Shown: positions 8,579-17,193 of the stretch, piece after piece
Position numbering within the stretch: position 1 is the first letter of the stretch
Layout of the letters: every line of letters begins with the position of its first letter
Origin: CAZGSN01 sp964371655
GTDB taxonomy: Bacteria; Desulfobacterota; Binatia; HRBIN30
Direction of reading: 5' to 3'
Assembly (NCBI GenBank): GCA_964371655.1
Contig: CAYJOD010000007.1
Coordinates: forward strand, 1 to 64,000
DNA: 64,000 nt
Made by a program: the position numbers and the translations under genes
The notes under the pieces: model-generated
What the model saw: only the letters and a program-made list of their open reading frames with translations
The model's database searches: none
What the model was told of the DNA's origin: nothing

Positions 8579-8626
8579 TATCGAGGGACGATGCGGCAGC
8601 CCGCCTCATCAGGCGGCCCCTCGATA
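8579..8626. repeat. Two-part stem-loop
   Basis: TATCGAGGG at 8579-8587 pairs with 8618-8626. Inside it CCGCCT/AGGCGG (8601-8606 with 8611-8616) forms a second stem. No U-tract follows. It sits between the SDR and the persulfide dioxygenase genes. Confidence 0.45.
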
Positions 8627-8675
8627 TCGTCCCGGACGACTTGCGAACGGCGAGCGGCGGCGCGATGGATTGGGC

Positions 8676-9794
8676 ATGAAGCCTACACGTGACGGCGGTG
8701 AACCGGCCGCAGGTGCTCGCCGCGGCCGCAGGCGCGAAGCTCCTAGCCTGCTGTTCCGGCAGTTGTTCGATCCCGTGTCTTCCACGTACACCTATCTCCT
8801 CGCCGACGTGGCGACGCGTCAGGCGCTCCTCATCGACACGGTCTTCGAGCAGTTCGAACGCGATCGCGCGCTGCTGCACGAGCTCGGGCTCACCCTCAGC
8901 CATACGCTCGATACCCACGTGCACGCCGACCACGTCACCGCGGCCTGGCGCTTCCAACACGCCCTCGGGTCGAAGATCGTCGTGTCCGGGCGCAGCGGCG
9001 CCGCCGGTGCCGACGTCTATGTCGATGATGGCGACATCATCGCCGCGGGCGCGGCGACGCTCGTCGTTCGCGCCACGCCCGGTCATACCGATGGCTGCGT
9101 CACCTGCGTGAGCAAGGATTCCCGTATGGCGTTCACCGGTGACGCGCTGCTCATCCGCAGCGCCGGCCGCACCGATTTTCAGCAGGGCGACGCGCACGCA
9201 CTCTATCGTTCGATCAAGGAGAAGATCTTCACGCTTGCGGACGACTGTCTGCTCTATCCGGCCCACGACTACGCCGGTCGCACGGTGACTACCGTGGCCG
9301 AAGAGAAGTGCTGGAATCCGCGCATCGGTGGCGATGCGAGTGCGGAGGATTTCACGGGATACATGCAGAACCTCGGGCTCCCGCATCCGAAGCAGCTTGA
9401 GGTTGCCGTGCCCGCCAACCTCAAGTGCGGCAGACCGGAAGCGGCGCGATTCGCGGACAGGCCAACTTGGGGACCTGTCGTTCACACCTTCGCCGGTGGC
9501 ACCGAGGTCGATCCGCACTGGGTGTCGGAGCATCGCGCCGCCGTCACCATCCTCGACGTGCGGGAGCCTGCAGAAATCATCGGTGACCTCGGCTGTATCG
9601 ATGGGAGTGTCCAGATTGCGCTCGGAGAATTGCGCGCGCGGGTGGCGGAAGTGCCGCGCGACAAGCCCGTCGTGTGCGTATGTCGCTCCGGGCGGCGCTC
9701 GGCCCAGGCGTGTGCGATCCTCGAAAATGCGGGTGTGGTCGATGTCGCCAATGCTGCAGGTGGAATGATTCGCTGGCGCGCGCTCGGGCTATGA
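8676..9794 (+). CDS. Persulfide dioxygenase-rhodanese fusion
   Basis: ETHE1-like metallo-beta-lactamase joined to a rhodanese. Numbered from the ATG at 8676, HVHADH is at 81-86, H137 is in PGHTDG, D156 in FTGDALL and H197 in PAHDY: the single-iron persulfide dioxygenase site. The rhodanese domain runs from about 285 to 372 with active-site C336 in CRSGRR. Together they oxidise glutathione persulfide to sulfite and move sulfane sulfur, for sulfide detoxification. A TTG two codons upstream is an alternative start. No CstR/BigR-type regulator is adjacent. Confidence 0.88.
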   Translation: MKPTRDGGEPAAGARRGRRREAPSLLFRQLFDPVSSTYTYLLADVATRQALLIDTVFEQFERDRALLHELGLTLSHTLDTHVHADHVTAAWRFQHALGSKIVVSGRSGAAGADVYVDDGDIIAAGAATLVVRATPGHTDGCVTCVSKDSRMAFTGDALLIRSAGRTDFQQGDAHALYRSIKEKIFTLADDCLLYPAHDYAGRTVTTVAEEKCWNPRIGGDASAEDFTGYMQNLGLPHPKQLEVAVPANLKCGRPEAARFADRPTWGPVVHTFAGGTEVDPHWVSEHRAAVTILDVREPAEIIGDLGCIDGSVQIALGELRARVAEVPRDKPVVCVCRSGRRSAQACAILENAGVVDVANAAGGMIRWRALGL

Positions 9795-9822
9795 TCTGTG
9801 CGCGCCGCACCGGCGCCGGCCG

Positions 9823-10464
9823 TCAGGTCGCGCTGGTTGCGACGCGGTAGACGGAAGAGATTTCGTCCTGACGCGTCACGCACACGTTGAGATCTCGAAG
9901 CAGCCCATCCTCGATCCTGTAGACCCATCCGTGGATGGTGAGCTCCTGTCCGCGCTGCCAAGCCGCTTGGACGATGGTGGTGTGGCAGACGTTGGCGACC
10001 TGTTCGATGATGTTGAGCTCGCACAGGCGATTCAGTCGATCCTTCTCGTCGGCGATGCGACCCAGCGCCGCCTCGTGCTTTTGATGCACGTCGCGGATGT
10101 GGCGCAGCCAGTTGTCGATCAATCCCAGTCCGGAGTCATGGAGCGCCGCACGTACACCGCCGCAGCCGTGATGCCCACACACGATGACGTGCCTCACCTT
10201 GAGTACCTCGACGGCGTAGGCAATGACGGAGAGGCAGTTGAGGTCGGTATGGACGACGAGGTTGCCGACGTTGCGATGCACGAACAGCTCGCCGGGGAGG
10301 AGCCCGACGATCTCATTGGCTGGAACCCGGCTGTCGGAGCAGCCGATCCACAGATAGTCCGGTGCCTGCTGTGCCGCGAGCTTGGCGAAGAAGCTCGGGT
10401 CGGCACGGCGCATTTCTGCCGCCCAGTTCCGGTTATTCTCGAAGAGATGCTTCAAGACTCGCAA
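9823..10464 (-). CDS. can: Beta-class carbonic anhydrase
   Basis: Zinc enzyme for reversible CO2 hydration. Zinc ligands are visible: C42 and the D44-R46 dyad in CSDSRVP, and H98 and C101 in CGHHGCGG. HRNVGN at 63-68 is the other family signature. The 213-residue length matches the E. coli Can type. It is convergent with the persulfide dioxygenase gene, 28 bases away, and on the same strand as the DUF2905 gene upstream. Confidence 0.95.
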   Translation of the reverse strand: MRVLKHLFENNRNWAAEMRRADPSFFAKLAAQQAPDYLWIGCSDSRVPANEIVGLLPGELFVHRNVGNLVVHTDLNCLSVIAYAVEVLKVRHVIVCGHHGCGGVRAALHDSGLGLIDNWLRHIRDVHQKHEAALGRIADEKDRLNRLCELNIIEQVANVCHTTIVQAAWQRGQELTIHGWVYRIEDGLLRDLNVCVTRQDEISSVYRVATSAT

Positions 10465-10489
10465 GAGATCCTCCGTCTCGAGGTTTCAA

Positions 10490-10699
10490 CTACTTCCGGA
10501 ACAGGTAGAAGAGCAGACTGAGCACGACGCTGATCACGATCGAGGTCGCCAGGGGGAAGTAGAAGGTGACGCGCTCGTTCTTGTAGTAGATGTCACCGGG
10601 AAGGCGGCCGAGCCAGGGGATCTTGCCGGCAACGGTGACCAGCAAGCCCGCGACGATGAGCGCCACGCCCAGCGCAATGAGGAATCTGCCGAGGTTCAT
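10490..10699 (-). CDS. DUF2905 small membrane protein
   Basis: 69 residues with two hydrophobic segments (FLIALGVALIVAGLLV and FPLATSIVISVVLSLLFYLF) separated by GKIPWLGRLPGDIYYK, the DUF2905 signature. The ATG at 10699 starts at MNLGRFL, the usual N-terminus; the longer frame upstream is not used. Function is unknown. It is 25 bases upstream of the carbonic anhydrase on the same strand, so co-transcription is likely. Confidence 0.85.
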   Translation of the reverse strand: MNLGRFLIALGVALIVAGLLVTVAGKIPWLGRLPGDIYYKNERVTFYFPLATSIVISVVLSLLFYLFRK

Positions 10700-10913
10700 A
10701 TCGTGTCGGCGGAACCATAGTCTCGGTTCTATGAGCCTGCCACTCCAGAGCTGAAGTCTGCGGCCACGCAACGCATATGCGTGCCCGCCACGTTGTGGCG
10801 TGCGTGGCCACACGGATGCCAAGACAGCTGCAACCGCGAGGCGGCGTGCAGGCCCCGGTTCGATTGCTATCTCGGAATAGTCTCATGGTTGGTTTTCTGG
10901 TGGAACGAATGGT

Positions 10914-11189
10914 ATGGAATCTACCATGACAACCACGATGGATGAGGCTGGACGTCTCGTGATCCCGCGCGAAGTCCGCAATGAAGCGCGTATTCGACCG
11001 GGAACGCCGCTGGAGGTTCGATGGCGCGACGGCCGGATAGAGATCGAGCCGCAGCCGCTGCCGGTGAGATTGGTACGCAAGGGCCGGCTTCTCGTTGCCG
11101 TGCCCGACAATCGGGTGGAGCCGCTCGCTGCCGATACGGTAGAGCGGACACGCAGAGCCTTGCGCCGAGAGCGTAAGGGCACCGAGTGA
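10914..11189 (+). CDS. AbrB/MazE-type antitoxin
   Basis: 91-residue protein with the swapped-hairpin AbrB fold: MTTTMDEAGRLVIPREVR, then RPGTPLEVRW. The N-terminal half binds DNA and the charged tail is expected to bind the toxin. Two in-frame ATGs (10914 and 10926) are possible; the second starts nearer the conserved region. Its stop is immediately followed by the GTG/ATG starts of the PIN gene, the normal VapBC order. Confidence 0.82.
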   Translation: MESTMTTTMDEAGRLVIPREVRNEARIRPGTPLEVRWRDGRIEIEPQPLPVRLVRKGRLLVAVPDNRVEPLAADTVERTRRALRRERKGTE

Positions 11190-11651
11190 GTGTCCATGAG
11201 CGGCTTCGTACCTGACACCAGCTGTATCATCGCCGCTGTGTGTACCTGGCATGAATTCCACGAGGTGGCTGCCGGCGAGCTCAACCGCCGCCTCGATGCA
11301 CGAGAGTCGATGTTTCTCGCAGCGCCGGCTCTTGTTGAGGCGTATGCGGTACTGACTCGGCTGCCGTCACCGCATCGACTGTCGCCCGAGAATGCAGGTG
11401 CCCTCCTCGACGCGAATTTTCTCAAGCTCGGAAAGACGGTAGCTTTGAACGTGAATTCCTATCGGACTGTGCTGCGACGAGCTGCCCAGAACGGAACCGT
11501 TGGTGGTCAGACATATGATGCGGTCATTGCACAATGCGCCATCATCGCCAAAGCAACGGCGCTGCTCACCTTCAACGCCAGGCATTTCATCGCTCTAACC
11601 ATGCCCGGGGTTAGCGTGGTTGTTCCGGGTGCTGGCTCGCGGTCGAGTTGA
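11190..11651 (+). CDS. PIN-domain toxin (VapC)
   Basis: 153-residue PIN endoribonuclease with the acidic residues in PDTSCI, LVEAYAVL and GQTYDAVIA, so the active site looks intact. The start is GTG at 11190 or ATG at 11196, directly after the antitoxin stop. It would cut RNA, often tRNA or rRNA, when released from the antitoxin. It opens an accessory stretch that continues with two nuclease-like genes. Confidence 0.85.
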   Translation: MSMSGFVPDTSCIIAAVCTWHEFHEVAAGELNRRLDARESMFLAAPALVEAYAVLTRLPSPHRLSPENAGALLDANFLKLGKTVALNVNSYRTVLRRAAQNGTVGGQTYDAVIAQCAIIAKATALLTFNARHFIALTMPGVSVVVPGAGSRSS

Positions 11652-12019
11652 TCGAACCTTGCCGTTGCTCGGATTAGAGGACGTGGAATGGTAGGAGCTG
11701 CCCGTAGTCGCCGCCATCCAGCGAATGATCGCTGCACGCCAGCAGAAGCGGCTGGAGTCGCAGTGCACTCGGCATCGACGATCTGGTAAACGTGCCATCA
11801 CGAGCCGAATAAGCGCCCACAAGAAGCCATTCGCGACTCGCACGTGCATGAAGCGTTCGAAGGAAAGTCAGTCCGGAAAGTTGAGAGACAAGTTGTTCGC
11901 GTGCGCGGCCACCCGCAAGGCGTGCCGCCGATCGACAGCGCACAGAAGGCCTTGTAGGTGGCGGTCTTGGCAGAGGGGCGCAAGCGGTTTGTGCATGAGC
12001 CTTTGAGTATGGAGCCTTT
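11652..12019. other. Intergenic region, possible eroded gene on the minus strand
   Basis: No intact gene with a supported start. The minus strand reads a protein-like tail ending ALRLQPLLLACSDHSL...GQLLPFHVL before a stop near 11674, but the N-terminal part of that frame is Ser/Arg/Pro-rich and looks non-coding. It may be the remains of a gene displaced by the toxin-antitoxin pair. The family was not recognised. Confidence 0.3.
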
Positions 12020-12553
12020 ATGAGCGAGACGGACATCGAGGCGCAAGGAAGGATGGGCGAGGACGCTCTCAATGATTGGCTAAGAGCCAACGGCCTTTCC
12101 TATGTCGCCATTTGCCAGAATCAACATACTTTTTCTTCGCTTTTTCCGGGGAATGTTAAGCGGCCCGACTTTCTGGTCATGCTTGAGGCGTTAGGTCTCA
12201 TCGGGGTTGACGCCAAGAACTACACGATATCGCCAGGGAACGTTTACACCCTGAATCACGACAAGGAACTGCGTCTCGCCCTGGCGTTTGAGCGGCTGTT
12301 CAGAATTCCGATCTGGTATGCGTACTGCTCGGACGATTTCAAAACCTGGTACTGGATCAGCGGCCTCAAGGCCGTGGAGGTTGGTGAAATTCGAACGAGA
12401 AACGACAACCAAGAACCGTTTCTTGCGATTGACCTTGAGCACTTCGAGGAGATCCGGACCAACGCCGATCTAGGCAAGCTTTACACGCACCGGCTACCGT
12501 CGTTCGCGCGAAACGCGGAAATTGCTGGCCGGGTGACGAGCCATAAAGCTTGA
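12020..12553 (+). CDS. PD-(D/E)xK nuclease-like protein
   Basis: 177 residues. The pattern E14 (GEDALNDWL), D50 (KRPDFLV) and D64-A-K66 (GVDAKN) fits the PD-(D/E)xK fold found in restriction enzymes and Holliday-junction resolvase-like nucleases. The C-terminal half is Trp/Tyr-rich (WYAYCSDDFKTWYWISG). No DNA-binding domain is seen. Its base composition is less GC-rich than the housekeeping genes, which suggests acquisition. The nearby HNH gene follows 123 bases later on the same strand. Substrate unknown. Confidence 0.65.
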   Translation: MSETDIEAQGRMGEDALNDWLRANGLSYVAICQNQHTFSSLFPGNVKRPDFLVMLEALGLIGVDAKNYTISPGNVYTLNHDKELRLALAFERLFRIPIWYAYCSDDFKTWYWISGLKAVEVGEIRTRNDNQEPFLAIDLEHFEEIRTNADLGKLYTHRLPSFARNAEIAGRVTSHKA

Positions 12554-12676
12554 GTGGCCGGCAGCTTCAGGAGTATGACGCTCAATTCATAGGGACGTGG
12601 TACCAGCGATTGTCGCGCCGGTTCGACGGACTCTGTTGACGGTGATCATTTTGGCTTTGGAGCCCCCGGATATTGC

Positions 12677-13375
12677 ATGCCGATAGAGGTCTTCAGCGTA
12701 TTCTCCGTTCGAGACGGTCAGCTGGTCGAGGAAGGGCCGCTGCCCCGTCGTGCGGGCATGGGGCTTGGCGATGTCGTCGCAATTCTGACGAATTTTAACA
12801 ACGACGGCGATGGGACCGGACCCGAATGGGAAGTGGAGATCGAAATTGGTGAAGGTGAGAATGCGCGTTGCATCAACCTGACGCTACCGCGGTTCTTCAC
12901 ACCAGAAGAGTATCAACAATCCTATGCGGAGCCGGTCTCGTTTGGCCGGCTCAGAGCTCAACCGAGCAGTGAATCACCTCACGGTCGCAAGCCTAACAGG
13001 CTATGGTTCTATCGGGACGCGCTCTACGTCACCAATCGTCTACCGGGGCCGTCGGAGATGGACGAAGTCGTGCTTCGTATCAAGGTGCTGCATTACCAGC
13101 GCGAGGAATACCTAAGACGGCTTCGGGAGCAGGTCGCGAACTTCGAGGCGATCGAAGGTCTGCAGGCTGGCATCAATACCCGACGGGCTATCCCGGACGA
13201 CGTAAAGCTTCTGGTCTGGTCCAGGGACAATCGCACTTGTGTCCGATGTGGTTCCCCGAACGAGCTCCACTTCGACCACGTCATTCCCCTTTGTCGTGGC
13301 GGCAGCGATGAGGCGGCTAATATTCAACTGCTGTGCCGTACCTGCAATCTGGCGAAAGGCGGTCGCCTCGTTTGA
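12677..13375 (+). CDS. HNH endonuclease family protein
   Basis: 232 residues. The C-terminal 60 residues form a zinc-braced HNH domain: C188/C191, H198-F-D200-H201, N215, C220/C223 and N224. The N-terminal 170 residues are not recognised and include an acidic region and ELVLRIK-like strands; they may confer specificity. HNH nucleases of this type occur in defense systems, mobile elements and McrA-like restriction. It is downstream of a PD-(D/E)xK-like gene in an accessory segment. A role in DNA cleavage is inferred from the domain only. Confidence 0.75.
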   Translation: MPIEVFSVFSVRDGQLVEEGPLPRRAGMGLGDVVAILTNFNNDGDGTGPEWEVEIEIGEGENARCINLTLPRFFTPEEYQQSYAEPVSFGRLRAQPSSESPHGRKPNRLWFYRDALYVTNRLPGPSEMDEVVLRIKVLHYQREEYLRRLREQVANFEAIEGLQAGINTRRAIPDDVKLLVWSRDNRTCVRCGSPNELHFDHVIPLCRGGSDEAANIQLLCRTCNLAKGGRLV

Positions 13376-13452
13376 GTCGGGTTACGGATCAACGGTGCGA
13401 CGCCAGATCGTTCACGAATACGCGCCACAGCAGCGGCGAACCCCTGCATGTT

Positions 13453-14481
13453 TCACAACAGCTCACCCTGGGAGGGTTCTTGTCGAAGTGGCTTGTTGAA
13501 GTACTGGAGAGCCCGTTGGGTGGCGATGCGACCTCTTGGCGTGCGGGCGATGAAGCCTTCTTGGATCAGAAATGGTTCATAGACATCTTCGATGGTGTCA
13601 CGATCCTCACCGATCGCCGCGGCTAGCGTCTCGACACCGACCGGGCCGCCGCCGAACTTATCGATGATCGTCAGGAGGATGGCACGATCCATCTTGTCGA
13701 AGCCGCGCGCGTCGACTTCCAGCATCTTGAGCGCGTCGTCCGCCACCGTGGCGGAAATGATTCCTTCCGCGCGTACCTGAGCGAAGTCGCGAACCCGTCG
13801 CAATAGTCGGTTGGCGATACGCGGGGTACCTCGAGATCGCCGCGCGATTTCCACGGCGCCGGATTCCTCGATCTTCACCTTTAGAATTCCCGCCGATCGC
13901 TTTACAATGATTGCGAGTTCCTCGGCATTGTAGAAGTCGAGGCGGAAGCTTACGCCAAAGCGATCGCGCAATGGCGAGGTGAGCAAGCCGGCGCGTGTCG
14001 TCGCGCCGATTAAAGTGAAGCGCTTAAGACCGAGTCTCATGGAGCGTGCCGCTGGTCCTTGGCCGACTAGCAGATCGACCTGGAAGTCCTCCATTGCTGG
14101 GTAGAGAATCTCTTCGACGACGTGGCTGAGACGGTGGATTTCATCGATGAACAGAACCTCGTTGGACTCCAAGCTCGTGAGGATTGCGACGAGATCGGCT
14201 GGGCGCTCGATAACCGGTCCTGACGTGGTGCGAATAGTGACTCCCATGGAATGTGCGACGATGTGGGCGAGCGACGTCTTGCCGAGTCCCGGTGGTCCGT
14301 ACAGGAGCAGGTGGTCCAGGCTTTCGCGGCGGCCTTTGGCCGCGTCGATGGCGACGCGCAGATTGGCTTTGACGCTTTCCTGCCCGATGTACTCTTCCAG
14401 CGACGGCGGTCGCAGGGTCGTGTCGAGGGCGAAGTCATCGTCACCGGAGACCCCGGCGACGACGCGCTCGTCTTCGCTCAT
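13453..14481 (-). CDS. ruvB: Holliday junction branch-migration ATPase RuvB
   Basis: 342-residue AAA+ motor that drives RuvA-bound Holliday junctions. It has Walker A GPPGLGKTS at 62-70, Walker B VLFIDEIHRL near 109-118, sensor GATTRAG, and the C-terminal winged helix (DRDTIEDVYEPFLIQEGF). The ATG at 14481 gives the usual N-terminus and overlaps the ruvA stop (ATGA). It is the last gene of ruvC-ruvA-ruvB. Confidence 0.97.
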   Translation of the reverse strand: MSEDERVVAGVSGDDDFALDTTLRPPSLEEYIGQESVKANLRVAIDAAKGRRESLDHLLLYGPPGLGKTSLAHIVAHSMGVTIRTTSGPVIERPADLVAILTSLESNEVLFIDEIHRLSHVVEEILYPAMEDFQVDLLVGQGPAARSMRLGLKRFTLIGATTRAGLLTSPLRDRFGVSFRLDFYNAEELAIIVKRSAGILKVKIEESGAVEIARRSRGTPRIANRLLRRVRDFAQVRAEGIISATVADDALKMLEVDARGFDKMDRAILLTIIDKFGGGPVGVETLAAAIGEDRDTIEDVYEPFLIQEGFIARTPRGRIATQRALQYFNKPLRQEPSQGELL

Positions 14482-15068
14482 GACGTAACTCGCTTGAGCG
14501 CGGCGCGAATGATCGCCTCGAGGTCCGTCGCTCCCGCCGCACACGCCGTCTTCACTGAACTCTCCGCCTCGTTGCGTTTGTAGCCGAGATTCACCAGAGC
14601 CGATACGGCTTCCGCCTCGATCCCCGTCGCCGCGCGTCCGGGCTCGGCGGCCGGCAGGCCGCGCAGGTTCTTGATCTTGTCTCTGAGCTCGACGACCAGG
14701 CGCTCAGCGGTCTTCTTGCCGACTCCGGGGATCGCGACCAGCCGCGCCAGGTCGCTGGCGTCGAGGGCATCGAGAAGATCGCGTGTCGGCGTTCCCGACA
14801 AGATGTTCATGGCCAGGCGCGGACCGATCCCCGAGACACTGGTGAGCAGCAGAAACAGCTCCTTCTCGGCGCGATCGAGAAAGCCGTAGAGCTGCAGAGC
14901 ATCTTCACGAACGTGGGTATGGATGAGAAGCTGCACGCGCTCGCCAGCCTCGGGTAGCTTGTAGAAGGCGTTCAACGAGACGGAAACCAGATAGCCGACG
15001 CCGTTGACGTCGACGATCAACTGCTCGGGAGACTTGAGCGCCAGGGCGCCGGTGAGTTGGGCGATCAT
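14478..15068 (-). CDS. ruvA: Holliday junction DNA helicase subunit RuvA
   Basis: 196 residues: N-terminal OB domain (MIAQLTGALALKSPEQ), two helix-hairpin-helix motifs (LTSVSGIGPRLAMNIL and LVAIPGVGKKTAERLV), and the C-terminal domain III that contacts RuvB (SALVNLGYKRNEAESSV). The ATG at 15068 is chosen because the conserved protein begins there. Its stop overlaps the ruvB start. The ruvC gene is 309 bases upstream, separated by a dispersed repeat, unusual for this operon. Confidence 0.97.
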   Translation of the reverse strand: MIAQLTGALALKSPEQLIVDVNGVGYLVSVSLNAFYKLPEAGERVQLLIHTHVREDALQLYGFLDRAEKELFLLLTSVSGIGPRLAMNILSGTPTRDLLDALDASDLARLVAIPGVGKKTAERLVVELRDKIKNLRGLPAAEPGRAATGIEAEAVSALVNLGYKRNEAESSVKTACAAGATDLEAIIRAALKRVTS

Positions 15069-15210
15069 TTGGGTCGAATCCGAAAATAGGAGTCCACAGA
15101 TGGCGCAGATGACACTGATGGGAGCAGGCAAATGGAGCTCGCAGCCGCGGCACTTCGAGGGCCACACAGTCGAGACGCAACACCTTGTCCATCTCGTTTA
15201 CGCCGTGAGG

Positions 15211-15300
15211 ATTCAACAGGAGGAAACGGAGAGAACAGAGATTGTCCACTTGGTTTCCTTAGATCCTGCTCTGTTTCCTCCGTTGGCTCCTGTTCAAATC
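15211..15300 (+). repeat. Repeat family A, copy 1
   Basis: About 90 bases with purine-rich left and pyrimidine-rich right halves that pair imperfectly (AACAGGAGGAAACGGAG...CTCCTGTT). It is homologous, in inverted orientation, to 40973-41062. It fills the ruvC-ruvA gap. Confidence 0.75.
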
Positions 15301-15377
15301 CTTTCCTTGATTCCGGCCAACGGTTGGGCTGAGAAATTTGTGTCATCGGCGGTCTTGTTCTCTCGGGGGTAGCCCAC

Positions 15378-15941
15378 CTAGCGCGAGCGACTGGTGCGCG
15401 CCGCGGCCAGTCGCGTCCAAGCGCTCCGCGACGAGGGGCTGCGGCGTCCGCGTACGTCGCGAAGATCGACCTGGGTCGCAAAGCGGGCACGATGCAGGTG
15501 GCAGATTGCGGTGGCGATGGCGTCAGCTTCATCGGCAAATTCGATACGCTCAATGCCGAGCAGTCGGGCCACCATGGTTTGCACCTGATCCTTGCTGGCG
15601 CGCCCGGCGCCGGCCACGGCGACTTTGACCTCGGCCGGACTGTACTCGTGTATCGCGATCTGGTTCTGCGCGGCGGCGGCGAGAATGACGCCGCGCGCCT
15701 CGCCGAGTCGAAACGCCGTCTGCACGTTGGTGCCGACGAATGATTTCTCCAGGCTGACGCACGCTGGCGAGAACTGCTCAAGGAGTCGTCGGACCTCCTC
15801 GTAGATGCGGGCGAGCCGCGTCGGCAATACGCCCCGGACGCGGATGACGCCACTAGCGATGTGTGTGAGCTTTGCCCCGCGCTCTTCCACCAGCCCCCAT
15901 CCCGTCACCACCGTTCCAGGGTCGATGCCCAGCACGCGCAT
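15378..15941 (-). CDS. ruvC: Crossover junction endodeoxyribonuclease RuvC
   Basis: 187-residue RNase H-fold resolvase. The start MRVLGIDPGT carries the first catalytic Asp, SLEKSFVG the Glu, and FADEADAIATA the last acidic pair. It cuts Holliday junctions moved by RuvAB. It is the first gene of the ruv cluster on the minus strand; yebC lies upstream, the common yebC-ruvCAB order. The C-terminus is Ser/Arg-rich and slightly longer than usual. Confidence 0.95.
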   Translation of the reverse strand: MRVLGIDPGTVVTGWGLVEERGAKLTHIASGVIRVRGVLPTRLARIYEEVRRLLEQFSPACVSLEKSFVGTNVQTAFRLGEARGVILAAAAQNQIAIHEYSPAEVKVAVAGAGRASKDQVQTMVARLLGIERIEFADEADAIATAICHLHRARFATQVDLRDVRGRRSPSSRSAWTRLAAARTSRSR

Positions 15942-15957
15942 GGATTGAGTTAGATCA

Positions 15958-16062
15958 AATGGAAAACCGGAAACCGGAAATTGAAAACTGGAAACCGGCC
16001 AATTGGGATTCTAGTCCACTGTCCGGTTTTCGATTTCCTGTTTCCCGTTTCTTGTTTTCCAT
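15958..16062. repeat. Repeat family C, copy 1
   Basis: GGAAAACCGGAAACCGGAAA on the left pairs with a CGGTTTTCGATTTCCTGTTTCC-like right half: an imperfect palindrome of about 105 bases between ruvC and yebC. A second copy is at 29436-29527. Confidence 0.75.
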
Positions 16063-16078
16063 TCTCCGAGCCGAGCCG

Positions 16079-16828
16079 TCACGCGCTCAGGCGCTCCAGC
16101 TCTTCTGGTGAGAGGTCGGCGTTGGAGGCGACGCTTTGGATGTCGTCGTGGTCGTCCAGCTCGTCGAGCAGCTTCATGGTTCTCTCGGCGTCGTTGCCGG
16201 CGACCTGAACCATGTTCTCCGGGACCATCGCGACCTCGGCGCTCACGGTTTCGATCTTGGCGTCTTGGAGCGCCGTGGTCACCGCCTCGAAGTCCTCCGG
16301 GGCGGTGATGACCTCGAAGCCGTCGCCGGTATCACTGACGTCGGAGGCACCGGCATCGAGGGCAACCTCCATCAAGCGTTCTTCCTCGACTTTGCTCTTG
16401 TCGACGACGATGACGCCGCGCTTGTGGAACATCCAGGCGACGCAACCGGAGGTCCCCATACTACCGCCGCCTCTCTCGAAGATGCGCCGGATTTCGGCGA
16501 CGGTGCGATTGCGGTTGTCGGTCAGCGCGCTCGCCATGATGGCGACGCCACCGGGCCCGTAACCCTCGTATTGAATCTCTTCGTAGTTCACACCCTCGAG
16601 CTCGCCGGTGCCCTTCTTGATGGCGCGGTCGATGTTATCGGTCGGCATGCTGCTGGCGCGCGCCGTTTGCACCGCCGTGCGTAGGCGCGGGTTGCCGTTG
16701 ATGTCGCCGCCGCCCAGGCGTGCCGCTACCGTGATTTCCTTGATCAGCTTGGTGAAGACCTTGCCGCGCTTGGCATCTTTCGCGGCCTTCTTGTGCTTGA
16801 TCGTGCTCCACTTTGAGTGACCTGACAT
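16079..16828 (-). CDS. yebC: YebC/PmpR family transcriptional/translational regulator
   Basis: 249 residues with the full family signature: MSGHSKWSTIKHKKAAKDAKR at the start, then GGGDINGNPRLR and IKKGTGE, then YEGYGPGGVAI. YebC-family proteins bind DNA and some act on stalled ribosomes; which applies here is unknown. It lies upstream of ruvCAB, a widely conserved neighbourhood. The ATG at 16828 is preceded by GGAGGTTCTCACC, a good ribosome site. Confidence 0.95.
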   Translation of the reverse strand: MSGHSKWSTIKHKKAAKDAKRGKVFTKLIKEITVAARLGGGDINGNPRLRTAVQTARASSMPTDNIDRAIKKGTGELEGVNYEEIQYEGYGPGGVAIMASALTDNRNRTVAEIRRIFERGGGSMGTSGCVAWMFHKRGVIVVDKSKVEEERLMEVALDAGASDVSDTGDGFEVITAPEDFEAVTTALQDAKIETVSAEVAMVPENMVQVAGNDAERTMKLLDELDDHDDIQSVASNADLSPEELERLSA

Positions 16829-16924
16829 GGTGAGAACCTCCGCGATGTAAGAAGGAGTGCAGGGTCTGCTAGCACAGGGGTTTGGGTGAGTAAATCCGAG
16901 CGGAGACCTGGTAGTGGGCTAGTT

Positions 16925-17031
16925 TGATTGTCATTCCGAGCCGTCGCAATTTCCGCGGCGAGGAATCTTCCGGGGTCACGGTGGCCAGGGCATTCCACTG
17001 CGGATTCCTCGCTCCGCTCGGAATGACAATC
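16925..17031. repeat. Repeat family D, copy 1
   Basis: GATTGTCATTCCGAGC and its exact reverse complement bound a 107-base element with an inner GCGAGGAATC/GATTCCTCGC pairing. A second copy is at 62011-62114. The 'CATTCCGAGC...GCTCGGAATG' form is a known style of dispersed bacterial palindrome. Confidence 0.85.
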
Positions 17032-17042
17032 CAACTGACCCA

Positions 17043-17130
17043 CCGCCGGAGACCTCAGACCGCAGGCTCCAGGCTTCAGGTTGCCAAACGATCCCTGCTC
17101 GTTGGTGAGCTCCCGAAGCCCGAAGTCTGA
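17043..17130. repeat. Repeat family H, copy 1
   Basis: A CCTCAGACC.CAGGCT.CAGGCTTCAGG run, then a matching GAAGCCCGAAGTCTGAAG on the other side. Related sequence occurs at 54748-54829, and a short piece (CCTGAAGCCCGAAGTC) near 24834-24849. Confidence 0.55.
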
Positions 17131-17193
17131 AGTCCAATCCGCCGGAGGCGACTCTCGCGGTCACCGGCGGCGTGGCTGTGCTATAGGGAGCCG

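Larger units (their letters stand above)
16829..17193. other. Intergenic region between yebC and rarA
   Basis: Holds the divergent promoters of yebC and rarA and two repeats: family D at 16925-17031 and family H at 17043-17130. No gene is seen. Confidence 0.6.

Noticed and set aside
8283..9533. 416-residue minus-strand frame
   Set aside because: Antisense to the SDR end and the persulfide dioxygenase gene, which carry complete motifs.
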